Below are positions 10,300 through 18,570 of a stretch of 64,000 nucleotides of DNA, in pieces (the stretch's first letter is position 1; every line of letters starts with the position of its first letter). Both the position numbers and the translations under genes were made by a program. The notes beneath the pieces are model-generated. The model searched no databases. It was not told where the DNA came from and saw only the letters and a program-made list of their open reading frames with translations. This stretch comes from SAR202 cluster bacterium bin16 (lineage in GTDB: Bacteria > Chloroflexota > Dehalococcoidia > Lucifugimonadales > Australimonadaceae). The stretch is from NCBI GenBank assembly GCA_002238425.1, contig MPMJ01000011.1:1-64000 (forward strand), in the 5' to 3' direction.

Positions 10300-11370
10300 A
10301 TGACCGACCTGCCAACCCCCCTCAACCTCCTCCTGTTCATGGACTCCGAGAACGCCCCTATCGCCGAACTGGAGGCCGTTGCCCCCGGAAGGCTGAGCGT
10401 CACTGCTGTTCCCGCACAGGCGTTCGTGGACGACGCCGGCATGCTCCCCACGACGACCGGCCTCTGGAAGCCGCGTCCCTGGAGCACCGACCTCACTCCC
10501 GAGCAGCGGGAGCAGATACTGCGAGACACCCACGTCCTCGTGCTTACGCTGCCCTACCCGAAGCGCCTGGCCCCTCGAATGCCCAACCTGCTCTGGGCGC
10601 AGTATCTCTGGGCCGGCATATCCGACCTCCAGCACTCCGACCTGTGGGGCGGGCACGTCCGCCTCACCTCGTCGCGCGGCTACGTCGACACCACTCCCAT
10701 CGCCGAGATGGTCATGGCAGCCGCCCTCTATTTCGCCAAGACGCTCCGTGCCGCCGTGACGCAGGCCATCGCGGGCGAGATGGACGCCTCAGGGTACGAC
10801 CTCCGCCTGCTCGCGGGCAGGACGATGGGCGTTGTCGGTCTCGGCGGCATCGGCCTGGAGGTCGCACGGCTCGCGAACGCTATGGGCATGCGCGTCCTCG
10901 CCTCCCGCCTCTCCATCACGGAACGGCAACCCGGCGAGAACGGCGTCGAGACCCTCTACCCGGCCGCCGACCTCCACGAGATGCTCGCCGAGTGCGACTA
11001 CGTCGCGCTCACGACCGCCCTCACCGACGAGACGCGCGACATGATCGACGATGCCTCCGTCGCCGCGATGAAGGACGGCGCGGTGCTCCTAAACGTCGGG
11101 CGCGGCGAACTCATCGACGAGCGCGCGCTGAAGGACGGCCTGCGCTCCGGCAAGGTCGGCGGGGCGTACCTCGACGTCTACACCGACGAATGGTTCCGCC
11201 CGCCGGACCCCGAGCTGCTTGCACACCCCCGCGTCCTCATGACGCCGCACAACTCCGGGCACGTCGACGTGGCTTCCTCGTTCGCCATGGACGTGCTCAA
11301 GCAGAACATCGCCAGCTTCCTCGCCGGCGAACCCCTCATCAACGAGGTGGACTGGGAGCGCGGCTACTGA
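10300..11370 (+). CDS. D-2-hydroxyacid dehydrogenase family protein
   Basis: This 356-aa NAD-dependent dehydrogenase of the phosphoglycerate/glyoxylate reductase superfamily has a Rossmann motif GVVGLGGIGLEVARLA. The catalytic Arg lies in NVGRGELIDE, and the His in TPHNSGH. It likely interconverts a 2-hydroxy acid and a 2-keto acid, substrate unknown. The ATG at 10300 is chosen because a TAGAAT box lies 7 nt upstream. The alpha/beta hydrolase gene follows 72 bp downstream. Confidence 0.85.
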   Translation: MTDLPTPLNLLLFMDSENAPIAELEAVAPGRLSVTAVPAQAFVDDAGMLPTTTGLWKPRPWSTDLTPEQREQILRDTHVLVLTLPYPKRLAPRMPNLLWAQYLWAGISDLQHSDLWGGHVRLTSSRGYVDTTPIAEMVMAAALYFAKTLRAAVTQAIAGEMDASGYDLRLLAGRTMGVVGLGGIGLEVARLANAMGMRVLASRLSITERQPGENGVETLYPAADLHEMLAECDYVALTTALTDETRDMIDDASVAAMKDGAVLLNVGRGELIDERALKDGLRSGKVGGAYLDVYTDEWFRPPDPELLAHPRVLMTPHNSGHVDVASSFAMDVLKQNIASFLAGEPLINEVDWERGY

Positions 11371-11403
11371 CCTGCCGCACGCCGTACTCCCCATTCGGCA
11401 CGC

Positions 11404-11409
11404 TATACT
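11404..11409 (+). promoter_or_regulatory. -10 box of the hydrolase/LLM pair
   Basis: TATACT lies 33 nt upstream of GTG 11443, which has its own AAGGAGGG ribosome binding site. A matching -35 is not obvious. Confidence 0.45.
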
Positions 11410-11442
11410 CAGCCTCCAAGCTAATTGGCAAGGAGGGATACC

Positions 11443-12207
11443 GTGCGCGTACCGGTGAAAGACGGGCATGTCGAAGTTAGCGAACGAGGCAGCGGCGACC
11501 TGGTGGTCTGCGTCTCCTCGCTGGGACGCGGCATCGAAGATTTTGACGCCCTCGGGGAGGACCTCGACGACGCCGGATACCGGGTCGCGGGCGTGAACCA
11601 TCGCGGCGTGGGCGACAGCTCGCCCGCCGTCGACGGGCTGACGCTCCGCGACTTCGCGGAGGACGTGGCGCGGGCCATCGAGCACATCGGCGGCGCGCCT
11701 GCCCACCTCATCGGCCACGCATACGGCAACCGCATCGTGCGCTGCCTCGCGTCCGACCACCCCGAACTCACCCGCAGCGTGACGCTCATCGCTCCCGGCG
11801 GCCAGTCGCCGCCCGCTCCGGACATCCCGCCCACGCTCATGCGTATCTTCGAGCTCGACCGCCCCGCCGAAGACCGGCTCGCCGACGTGCAGCGGGTGTT
11901 CTTCGCCCCTGGACGCGACGCCTCGATCTGGCTCGACGGCTGGTCTCCGGCGACCAGGAAGATGCAGTGGGACGCACGCGACTCCATCCCTTACGCCGAG
12001 TGGGGGTACGCCGGGGCCGCGCCCGTGCTCGCCATCCAGGGTCTCGACGACCCGATGGCCACGCCGGAGAACGGCTACGTCCTGCGTGACCAGCTGGGCG
12101 CCGACCGGGTTCACGTCGTCGACCTCCCTGACGCCAGCCACGCGCTGCTCCCCGAACAGCCGGAGGCCATCACGCGCGAAGTGCTCGCCTTCCTCAGCCA
12201 GCACTAG
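11443..12207 (+). CDS. alpha/beta hydrolase with Ala at the nucleophile position
   Basis: This 254-aa protein has the alpha/beta hydrolase fold. The nucleophile elbow reads GHAYGN, with Ala where Ser is normal, while the His is present (SHALLPEQPEA) and the acid region is LDDPMATP. It may therefore not be a classical esterase; related GHAFGN proteins exist. GTG 11443 has a strong AAGGAGGG 5 nt upstream. The LLM oxidoreductase starts 4 bp after its stop, so both are probably translated from one mRNA. Confidence 0.8.
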   Translation: MRVPVKDGHVEVSERGSGDLVVCVSSLGRGIEDFDALGEDLDDAGYRVAGVNHRGVGDSSPAVDGLTLRDFAEDVARAIEHIGGAPAHLIGHAYGNRIVRCLASDHPELTRSVTLIAPGGQSPPAPDIPPTLMRIFELDRPAEDRLADVQRVFFAPGRDASIWLDGWSPATRKMQWDARDSIPYAEWGYAGAAPVLAIQGLDDPMATPENGYVLRDQLGADRVHVVDLPDASHALLPEQPEAITREVLAFLSQH

Positions 12208-12211
12208 CCTC

Positions 12212-13324
12212 ATGTCGCTCACGCTCAGCGTCACCGACCAGTCGCCGATGCGCCGCGGCGAGTCGCCCTCGAGCGCGCTGCGCGATACGGTACTGCTCGC
12301 GCAGGCTGCCGAGCGCCTCGGCTACGCCCGCTACTGGGTCGCCGAGCACCACAACACCGGCTCGTACGCCGGCACCAGCCCCGAGATCGTCGTCGGGCAG
12401 CTCCTCGCGAACACCTCGCATATCCGCGTCGGCAGCGGCGGCGTCATGCTCTCGCACTACTCGGCGCTCAAGGTCGCCGAGCAGTTCTCCGTACTGGATT
12501 CGTTCTACCCCGGACGCGTCGACCTCGGCGTTGGGCGGGCGCCGGGCAGCGACCACACCACGATGTTCGCGCTCGCCTACCCGAAGCGGCCCGCAGACAT
12601 CGAGACGTTCCCGCAGCAGGTGGTCGACCTCATCGGCTACCTGCACAACGGACTGCAGCCTGACCACCCGTTCGCGGCGGTGAAGGCGCGGCCCGGCCCC
12701 CCCCCCGACTCCGCCCCCGCCGCCCCGCCCCCTGCCCCCCCGTTCTGGCCGGGGAAGCCGCGGCCCGGCCCGCCCCCCGAGTCCGCGCCGGAGGTCTGGC
12801 TGCTCGGCTCCAGCGACTACTCCGCCAACCTCGCCGCCTACATCGGGCTGCCGTTCGCCTTCGCCGACTTCTTCGGACACACGGGCAAGCACGGGCCCGC
12901 CGTCGCCGAGATCTACCGGCGCAACTTCCGCCCCTCCCCGCTCTGCCCTGAGCCGCGCGTCAACGTCACCGCGCAGGTCGTCTGCGCCCCGACGGAGGAG
13001 GAAGCGCGATTCCTTGCATCGAGCCGCAACCTCAACCGGGCGCGGCGCGCCATCCAGGCGCAGGGCGGCGAGCAGATGCAGGGCCTCGCCCCGCCGGAGG
13101 AGGCGTCGCAGGTCGACCTCAGCCCTGCGGCGACGGACTACGTCGCACAGTTCACCGAGGGCTACATCGACGGCGACCCCACACAGGTGAAGGAGGCGCT
13201 GCTCGCGATGGCCAAGCGCTACGAGACGACGGACGTAGGCGTCGTCACCATCACCTACCGCCTCGAAGACCGCATCCGCTCCTACGAACTCGTCGCCCGT
13301 GAGTTCGGCCTGCAGGGCGGGTAG
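12212..13324 (+). CDS. LLM-class flavin-dependent oxidoreductase with a 24-residue duplication
   Basis: This 370-aa luciferase-like protein has family motifs RYWVAEHHNTGSYAGTSPE, RVGSGGVMLSHYSALKVAEQF and EVWLLGSSDYSANLAA. A Pro-rich insert near residues 155-180 comes from a 72-bp tandem duplication (12671 versus 12743) with a poly-C junction. Without it the protein would be about 346 aa, the usual size. It shares a transcript with the upstream hydrolase. Substrate unknown. Confidence 0.85.
   Translation: MSLTLSVTDQSPMRRGESPSSALRDTVLLAQAAERLGYARYWVAEHHNTGSYAGTSPEIVVGQLLANTSHIRVGSGGVMLSHYSALKVAEQFSVLDSFYPGRVDLGVGRAPGSDHTTMFALAYPKRPADIETFPQQVVDLIGYLHNGLQPDHPFAAVKARPGPPPDSAPAAPPPAPPFWPGKPRPGPPPESAPEVWLLGSSDYSANLAAYIGLPFAFADFFGHTGKHGPAVAEIYRRNFRPSPLCPEPRVNVTAQVVCAPTEEEARFLASSRNLNRARRAIQAQGGEQMQGLAPPEEASQVDLSPAATDYVAQFTEGYIDGDPTQVKEALLAMAKRYETTDVGVVTITYRLEDRIRSYELVAREFGLQGG
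12664..12795. repeat. 72-bp in-frame tandem duplication with poly-C junction
   Basis: CCGTTC..GCGGCCCGG..GACTCCGC recurs 72 bp later with CGTTC..GCGGCCCGG..GAGTCCGC. The first copy drifts into C runs at its right end. Confidence 0.7.
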
Positions 13325-13396
13325 CGCACGGCGCGCCGCCCTGTCGTACCATCCCCCTCGACACCAACCGCCGCATCGACGGCAGGAGACGAGGCT

Positions 13397-13811
13397 ATGG
13401 GCAGACGGCAGACCATCCACATCCCCGGCGTGCAGCACAACGCCCCCATCCCCTACGGCGCGCGCGTGGGCAACGTCATCTACAGCTCGGCGATACAGGG
13501 CATCAACGCCGACACCGGCGAGCTCCCGGAGGATGTCTACGAGCAGGCGCGGCAGTGCTTCCGCAACATGCACACCTTCCTCGAGATCGCGGGGGCGACA
13601 CCCGACGACATCGTGCGGCTCACCTGCTTCCTCGCCGACCTCGGTGACCGCCAGGCGCTCAACGAGCCCTGGCTCGCGCTCTTCCCCGACGAGAACGACC
13701 GTCCCCCCCTCCCCCGAGGAGACGGCCCCCCCCCCCCGCCACACGTCCAAGTACGAGCCCCCTCCGGGGGGGATGAAGATCCAGATAGAGGTAGTCGCCG
13801 TCGTCGAGTGA
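13397..13811 (+). CDS. RidA/YjgF-family protein, frameshifted
   Basis: The first part reads PYGARVGNVIYSSAIQGINA and continues through DIVRLTCFLAD, typical of RidA enamine/imine deaminases that protect against reactive 2-aminoacrylate-like intermediates. In the other frame the expected C-terminus follows: RHTSKYEPPPGGMKIQIEVV, ending at 13811. A 28-bp degenerate duplication (13688 versus 13716) lies between them. Deleting 28 bp gives a 128-aa protein, the standard RidA length. The break is more likely a sequence error than a true loss. Confidence 0.75.
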
Positions 13812-13995
13812 CCCAACCCGTCGTTCCAGCGAGGCCTGGAATGGCGCCTGGCGTAGGGGCACCCCTTGTGGGCGCCCTTCGGGGCACGAGATCTTCGAGG
13901 CCGACCTCGCGAAGGCCGGCGCGACCTGCCGCATGAAGGCGTTCATCCCCTACTGCACCGGCGAGGTCGGCCCCACCAGCGAGCGCGAGACCTAG
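13812..13995 (+). pseudogene. repeat elements followed by an unassigned ORF remnant
   Basis: From 13818 to 13880 lie R3-like and R4 repeats (GTAGGGGC..GGGCGCCC). After them a frame from about 13883 to 13995 encodes FEADLAKAGATCRMKAFIPY and ends with TSERET at a stop. No start codon or upstream part is present, so this looks like the 3' remnant of a gene replaced by repeat DNA. I cannot name the family. Confidence 0.4.
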
Positions 13996-14279
13996 TAGAT
14001 ATCCAGCGTGAAGCGCGGGCTCGGCACGCCGCTGGTCTTGTAGTCCAGCACCGCGTTCGCGAGCGAGTCCGCGACCACCTCCTCGACCACGAGCACCGTC
14101 GCGCCGTCGTGCGCGTAGGCGATGTCAGCCGCGCCGCGCTGATCGATCACGATGCCCCAGTCGCCCTGGCCCGTCCACACCGGCGGGACCGCGAGGCGCA
14201 GCAGCCTGCCCGGCTCCATCGCCCGCGCGTCCGCCACCTTCTTTAACTCGGCGCACGCCGTTTCCGTCACCGTCAGCAT
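13992..14279 (-). CDS. HesB/IscA-like (Fe-S biogenesis fold) protein without cysteines
   Basis: This 95-aa protein begins MLTVTETACAELKKVADAR, matching the HesB/IscA fold start. It continues through a beta-rich core (GIVIDQRGAADIAYAHDGAT, VLVVEEVVADSL). The three cysteines that ligate Fe-S in IscA are absent, so it is unlikely to be a classical cluster carrier. Its start follows GAGGG directly on the minus strand. It is followed on the other side by the repeat-truncated RidA region. Confidence 0.6.
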   Translation of the reverse strand: MLTVTETACAELKKVADARAMEPGRLLRLAVPPVWTGQGDWGIVIDQRGAADIAYAHDGATVLVVEEVVADSLANAVLDYKTSGVPSPRFTLDIY

Positions 14280-14337
14280 CCCTCGTCCAACTCCCAGCTC
14301 ACGCTCCTGGTTTTTGCGCTACCCGCACGCCCGCGCC

Positions 14338-14372
14338 ACTCTGGTGGATTCCCGCTTTCGCGGGAATGACGG
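14338..14372. repeat. R3b dispersed palindrome
   Basis: ATTCCCGC and GCGGGAAT flank a short loop, followed by GACGG. Similar units lie at 1884, 15283, 36526 and 51359. Confidence 0.6.
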
Positions 14373-14396
14373 TAGAAATAGGGGAATGACGGGACT

Positions 14397-15134
14397 CTAC
14401 TTCAGGACCACCAACTGGCCGTCCTGCAGGTCGAGCAGGTGACCCGAGAGCTCCATCGAGGCCTCGGCGCAGAGCAGGAAGCGCTCTCCCGCGTAGTCCG
14501 GCCCCGGCATCCGGTTGCGCGCCTCCTCGGGCGCGTCCTCCGTCGCGATGGCCGCGCCCGGCGAGATGATGACGACGCTGATGTTGGAGTCGCGCACCTC
14601 TTCCGCGTGGAACTTCGTGAACGTGATGAGCGAGTCCTTCGCCGTTGCGTAGGCGAGCGCGCCGGGCGGGGTGAGTCCGCCGCCGCCATGCAGGTTCACG
14701 ATGTTCCCACCGCCGCCCGCCTCCATGTACGGCACGGCGTGCTTGGAGGCGAGGAACGAGCCGAGCAGCGCCACGCCCATCACCGTGTCCCAGAACCACG
14801 TCTTCTCCATGTCCTGGATCTTCGGCCAGCGCGGTTTGTCGTTCCAGTTGAAGTGCGGCACGATGGCGGCGTCGTTGATGAGGACGTCGATGCCGCCGAA
14901 GCGCTCGTTCACCTGCGCCATGAGCGACCGCACCGCGTCCTCGTTCGTAACGTCGGTGGGGACGGCCATCGCCTCCGCGCCGAGCTCGCCCAACTCGCCG
15001 AGCGTCTGCTGCAGGCGGGTCTCGTCGACGTCGGCTATCGCCACCTTCGCGCCTTCCTTGGCGAACCCGTGGGCGATGTAGCGTCCTATCCCCTTCGCGG
15101 AACCCGTGATGACCACGGACTTGTCCTTCAGCAT
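14397..15134 (-). CDS. short-chain dehydrogenase/reductase with altered active site
   Basis: This 245-aa Rossmann-fold SDR has the cofactor motif TGSAKGIG, the family NNAG region written INDAA, and the YATAK catalytic Tyr/Lys pair. The position that usually carries the catalytic Ser (13 residues before Tyr) is His in NLHGGGGL. It may be a divergent oxidoreductase or bind without full catalysis. The ATG at 15134 is the natural family start (MLKDKSVVITG). It is not in an obvious operon. Confidence 0.8.
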   Translation of the reverse strand: MLKDKSVVITGSAKGIGRYIAHGFAKEGAKVAIADVDETRLQQTLGELGELGAEAMAVPTDVTNEDAVRSLMAQVNERFGGIDVLINDAAIVPHFNWNDKPRWPKIQDMEKTWFWDTVMGVALLGSFLASKHAVPYMEAGGGGNIVNLHGGGGLTPPGALAYATAKDSLITFTKFHAEEVRDSNISVVIISPGAAIATEDAPEEARNRMPGPDYAGERFLLCAEASMELSGHLLDLQDGQLVVLK

Positions 15135-15225
15135 CGCGCGCCTCCCTCTCTCGTGTGCAGTCTGCCCCGCAACCTATGGGATACGGCGCAGAGGGTCAAG
15201 ATGGCGTTCCCCACGCCGCGCCGTT

Positions 15226-15303
15226 CATGGTGGGGCCTGTCGAACCACGCCCGCCCGTCTTGGTCCTGCTCCTTTCGTCATTCCCGCGAAAGCGGGAATC
15301 CGG
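15226..15303. repeat. R5 and R3b dispersed repeats
   Basis: GGCCTGTCGAACCACG (R5-like, about 15234-15249) and TTCCCGCGAAAGCGGGAA (R3b, 15283-15300) lie upstream of the SDR gene. Confidence 0.55.
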
Positions 15304-15387
15304 CCCTACGCGCCGCCGCACACGACATTTTTTGCGGTTTACTCGTAACGAGGGGCTCATTAAGGCTCATTTACCTCTGGCGCCGTA

Positions 15388-15470
15388 CCCAAAATGAGCC
15401 CCCGCAGGGGGTCCAAAAGGGCTCATTTGCCCGAATTTGTGAGCCTTTTGAGCCTTTTTGAGCCCCTCAG
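15388..15470. repeat. GAGCC word array W4
   Basis: GAGCC words occur at 15441, 15450 and 15460 (period 9-10) and face AAAATGAGCC near 15391 and GGGCTCATTT near 15419. The array lies about 54 bp outside E4. The 15135-16137 gap holds this array, E4, E5 and a gene-free stretch. Confidence 0.65.
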
Positions 15471-15520
15471 CCCTTCTCCAGTCATCCGTGCGGTACGTGC
15501 CATGCGCTCCGTTCATGGAG

Positions 15521-15565
15521 ACAGCGTACGGGAGTGCGGAGCGATCTCGTAAGGGGCGGGTGTCA
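15521..15565 (-). repeat. E border repeat, copy E4
   Basis: On the minus strand it reads TGACACCCGCCCCTTACGAG and ends GTACGCTGT, matching E1 at 36 of 45 positions by eye. It shares CCTTACGAG with E3 at the other side of the SIR2 island, in inverted orientation. Confidence 0.8.
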
Positions 15566-15899
15566 GGAATCTCACATCGATGCACAGGATGGATAGGATG
15601 GGGCTGTCATGCCAGCGGAGGCTGGTAGCCAGGATGGTCGATAGGCCGCGCGGCGGACGTATGGGTGGGCTCGGGTTCCTGATGTCGTTCCTGATGTCTG
15701 CCTTTACGAGTGATTGCCAAGCGAAATGACGCCTTGACGTCTATATCGACAAGGCCGTTCCCTGCTTCTGGGGGTAAGGCATCAAGATGCGTACCGGAAA
15801 GCGTGTGCAACCATTCCGGTCACGGGCGCTGTCTCCAACAACGGCCCTGAGCTATCAAGCGCGGTCCCGTAGGTGAGGCAGGTGCACGGAGTCATGCAG
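15566..15899. other. gene-free DNA between E4 and E5
   Basis: This 334-bp stretch is flanked by two E copies in the same orientation. It contains CTCACATCGATGCACAGG next to E4, a motif seen again at 53721-53738, and the GTTCCTGATGTC/GTTCCTGATGTC doublet near 15675-15697. I see no convincing gene; it could be decayed cargo. Confidence 0.4.
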
Positions 15900-15944
15900 C
15901 CAGCGTACGCGAAGGAGGAGCGTCGGCGTAAGTGGCGGATGTCA
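15900..15944 (-). repeat. E border repeat, copy E5
   Basis: The minus strand reads TGACATCCGCCACTTACGCC and ends CGCGTACGCTGG, followed by TGCATGAC as in E9. Its TGACA end faces the SIR2 gene, 194 bp upstream of the start codon. Confidence 0.75.
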
Positions 15945-16059
15945 GTGTTTGCATTCCAGATGGAGTCACAACTCCCTCCTTACGGAGATCTAAGTTCATA
16001 AAGAACACAGGCCATTGCGACTAGAAGAGCACACTCTAGTGCAATAATGCGTCTCATTG

Positions 16060-16088
16060 TTGACATATACTCTCCATCATGCGATATT
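16060..16088 (+). promoter_or_regulatory. sigma-70-like promoter of the SIR2 gene
   Basis: TTGACA (16060-16065), a 17-bp spacer and GATATT (16083-16088) lie about 50 bp before the start codon. Confidence 0.65.
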
Positions 16089-16137
16089 GATTCCGGTCGT
16101 ACGCCTTTGAGCATTCGCCCTATTGCTGGAGGAAATA

Positions 16138-17148
16138 ATGAGTCCGAAGGATGTATTTATATTGGGAGCAGGTTTCTCTAGTGCTATCAATCCGCAGATG
16201 CCAACTACCAAAGACTTGACGATTATGATTAGTAAGACTGCCGCTCAATATGGGCTCAACCTTCCAGCCCCTTTGAAGAACGCCCAATCCAATGGGAAAG
16301 AACTCGATGAGAATATAGAACTTTGGATGACGTATCTCTCTCAAGACCAGCCTTGGCTAGACGCTCACCATAATTTGCAAAACAAAGCGACCGCTGCTCA
16401 GCTTCGACGTAGAATAAGAGCAATCATTGAAGACTGTACTAACCAAACAACTACTTCACCTCCGCCATCCTGGCTCATCACTTTGATCAAACAGTGGCAT
16501 AAACATAATGCCGCAGTAATAACCTTGAACTACGATACTCTTGTGGAACGCGCGACCATGATGAACTCTCTTAGTTTGGGAGCGGGCCACCTGTATCCTC
16601 CCTATCTCTCCAACATACGATCACGAGTAGAGGCCCCTTCGCATAGTACACTAATAGACACTTTCAAATACTACAAACTTCACGGCTCTGTAAACTGGCA
16701 TTACTCTGGGAGAGAGATTTTCTATGGAGAAACGATTTATTATTCTGATGTTTCACGCTGGGGAATTTTAGGTGAAGACGAACAAGAGTCTCGTCTCTAT
16801 ACTATGGATAAGGAGACTTTGCTTATTCCCCCGGTCACGGAGAAAACCACATTCTTCAACAATGAGACTGTCAGGCAGTTATGGCAACAATCGAGCAGCG
16901 TTCTAGGAAGTGCAAGAAGGGTATTCGTCATTGGGTATTCACTGCCACTATCAGACTTAGGAATGTGCTTTTTCTTAACACATAGTCAACCTATTTTAGG
17001 TACTAACTGGTATGTCGTGAATAAGGATAAGTCTGCCGCAAGTCGTTTCAGTGAATTATTGGCTCCACAACAAGTTATCTGTGACGATTTTGTGGGTGGA
17101 TGTGACTCAGTAGCAAGATTCGTTGAAGAATATCTTTCTATGGTTTAA
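16138..17148 (+). CDS. SIR2-family NADase-like protein (probable antiphage effector)
   Basis: This 336-aa SIR2-like protein has the NAD-binding motif GAGFS (residues 10-14), LNYDTL (130-135) and KLHGSVNW (180-187). These are typical of the SIR2_2 group found in Thoeris, Avs-like and other abortive defence systems, where the domain depletes NAD. No partner gene is adjacent, so it would act alone or pair in trans. ATG 16138 follows GGAGGAAA. The gene is much AT-richer in codon use than its neighbours and lies between inverted E repeats, both signs of recent acquisition. Confidence 0.85.
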   Translation: MSPKDVFILGAGFSSAINPQMPTTKDLTIMISKTAAQYGLNLPAPLKNAQSNGKELDENIELWMTYLSQDQPWLDAHHNLQNKATAAQLRRRIRAIIEDCTNQTTTSPPPSWLITLIKQWHKHNAAVITLNYDTLVERATMMNSLSLGAGHLYPPYLSNIRSRVEAPSHSTLIDTFKYYKLHGSVNWHYSGREIFYGETIYYSDVSRWGILGEDEQESRLYTMDKETLLIPPVTEKTTFFNNETVRQLWQQSSSVLGSARRVFVIGYSLPLSDLGMCFFLTHSQPILGTNWYVVNKDKSAASRFSELLAPQQVICDDFVGGCDSVARFVEEYLSMV

Positions 17149-17213
17149 CTCTAGCCTTCACGGCTACCATTTTGCTTCCCATTGCAAGGAAGCCCCCCAC
17201 GTTCCTCCTAGAG

Positions 17214-17243
17214 TGTGACACCCGCCCCTTACGAGGTCGCCCC
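17214..17243 (+). repeat. E border repeat, copy E3
   Basis: TGTGACACCCGCCCCTTACG and the next ten bases match E1 at 28 of 30. The right half to about 17262 is weakly similar. It starts 66 bp after the SIR2 stop and is inverted relative to E4/E5. Confidence 0.8.
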
Positions 17244-17305
17244 TGCCCGCCCTACCATTGTTCCGGTGGCGGGCCTCCCTTCGCATCGAGAGTGCCGTGG
17301 CTCAC

Positions 17306-17378
17306 AATGTCCCGGAATGTCCCACTCCGCTCGATGAGGGCCAGCGCTGCCAGAGGTGGCATGTTGCAGAATGTTGCA
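17306..17378. repeat. period-10 word arrays W3a and W3b
   Basis: AATGTCCC occurs at 17306 and 17316, and ATGTTGCA at 17361 and 17371, each exactly 10 bp apart. W3b is followed by CTTTGG as in W6. They lie outside E3. The gap 17149-17671 holds E3, these arrays, R3 and a promoter, but no gene. Confidence 0.7.
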
Positions 17379-17554
17379 CTTTGGTACAGGAGTTTTCGTG
17401 GGCGCGCTCCTGTCGTGCCCGCGCACACGAGTGAACCGGGATGAACATGCCGGAACATCGGCGCTCATTCGCGAGCAGGCCGTGCTCATCACGACTCGTT
17501 CGCTGCACATTCCGCACACATCCTGTCCATCCTCGTTGATCACCGGTCCGCAAG

Positions 17555-17583
17555 TTGACACGCCACACGGCCCGTCATAGTGT
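17555..17583 (+). promoter_or_regulatory. sigma-70-like promoter of the SDR gene
   Basis: TTGACA (17555-17560), a 17-bp spacer and TAGTGT (17578-17583) lie about 90 bp upstream of ATG 17672. An R3-like repeat sits in the leader. Confidence 0.6.
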
Positions 17584-17671
17584 CGCAGGCGTGGGCGAGG
17601 GGCTGCGAGGTTGCGTGCTGAAGCGCGGGCCTCCGCAGGAACGACGGGAGACACACTCAAGGAGGGCGCAC

Positions 17672-18424
17672 ATGCTGGAAGGAAAGGTTGCAATCGTATC
17701 GGGCGCCGGCCCGAACATCGGACGCGAGATAGCGGCGACGCTCGCCCAGAACGGCGCGAGCGTCGTCTGCCTCGACCTGCGGCGTGACGCGGCGGAGGCC
17801 ACCGCCCGCGAGGTCGTCGACCGGGGCTACGAGGCCATCGCCGTCGACGGCGACATCACGAAGCCGGAGGACATGGAGAACCTCGTTTCGCAGGCGCTCG
17901 CGGCGTACGGCCACATCGACATCCTCGTGAACAACGCGGCCATCACCAGCAGCCCCGGCCTGCTCGACGAGGACCTCGGCACGTTCCGGAAGATCGTGGA
18001 CGTAATCCTCGCGGGCACGTTCAACTGCACGCAGCACGTCGCGAAGCAGATGGTGGCGCAGGGCACGGGCGGCGCGATCGTCAACGTCGCCTCCACGTCC
18101 GGCCACCGCGGCAAGAGCGGCGCGATCGCGTACCAGTCGGCCAAGGCGGGCATCCTCAACTTCACCCGCGCCTGCGCGATGGAGCTCGCCCCGCACAACA
18201 TCCGCGTCAACTCGCTGACGCCGACACAGACCGGCATGCCGGTGGGCGGCAAGCCCGCGCGCCCCGACGACGAGGTGCCGGCGAGCGTGCCGCGCGGACG
18301 CTGGGGCAGGCCCCGCGACCAGGCGCAGGCCGTCCTCTTCCTCGTCTCCGACAACGCGGACTTCATCACCGGCGCGGACCTGCCCGTGGACGGCGGCAAC
18401 CTCGCCATGCGGCAGTCGGGCTGA
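17672..18424 (+). CDS. short-chain dehydrogenase/reductase
   Basis: This 250-aa classical SDR has the cofactor motif SGAGPNIG, the structural NNAA, a catalytic Ser in NVASTSGHRG and Y-x3-K in YQSAK. The C-terminus GADLPVDGGN is typical of 3-oxoacyl-ACP-reductase-like members. It oxidises or reduces an alcohol/ketone, with substrate unknown. AAGGAGGG lies 5 nt before the ATG. An SDR-methyltransferase-MOSC-oxidase-transporter series follows on the same strand. Confidence 0.88.
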   Translation: MLEGKVAIVSGAGPNIGREIAATLAQNGASVVCLDLRRDAAEATAREVVDRGYEAIAVDGDITKPEDMENLVSQALAAYGHIDILVNNAAITSSPGLLDEDLGTFRKIVDVILAGTFNCTQHVAKQMVAQGTGGAIVNVASTSGHRGKSGAIAYQSAKAGILNFTRACAMELAPHNIRVNSLTPTQTGMPVGGKPARPDDEVPASVPRGRWGRPRDQAQAVLFLVSDNADFITGADLPVDGGNLAMRQSG

Positions 18425-18436
18425 GGAGCGTCTGAT

Positions 18437-18554
18437 CCCTTCCCCCTCGATAGTGGAAGGTCAGGATGGGGGTGAGTCGGCGGGGCGGGGTTCCGTCGTT
18501 CCTGCGAAGGCAGGAACCTCGCCCTCGATGTAGGGGCGTCCCTCGTGGACGCCC
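18437..18554. repeat. dispersed repeats R1-like, R3, R4
   Basis: The gap after the SDR holds three repeats: TTCCCCCTCGATAGTGGAAG (R1-like), R3 (GTTCCTGCGAAGGCAGGAAC, 18493-18512) and R4 (TAGGGGCGTCCCTCGTGGAC and GCCC, 18531-18554). Confidence 0.6.
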
Positions 18555-18570
18555 AGCGAAGGAGAACAGC

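Noticed and set aside
15607-15810. 67-codon minus-strand ORF between E4 and E5
   Set aside because: No ribosome site, no recognisable family and poor composition; judged a chance frame.
17300-17380. CRISPR-like direct repeats
   Set aside because: The words are only 8-10 bp and adjacent, with no spacers of constant length, so this is not a CRISPR array.
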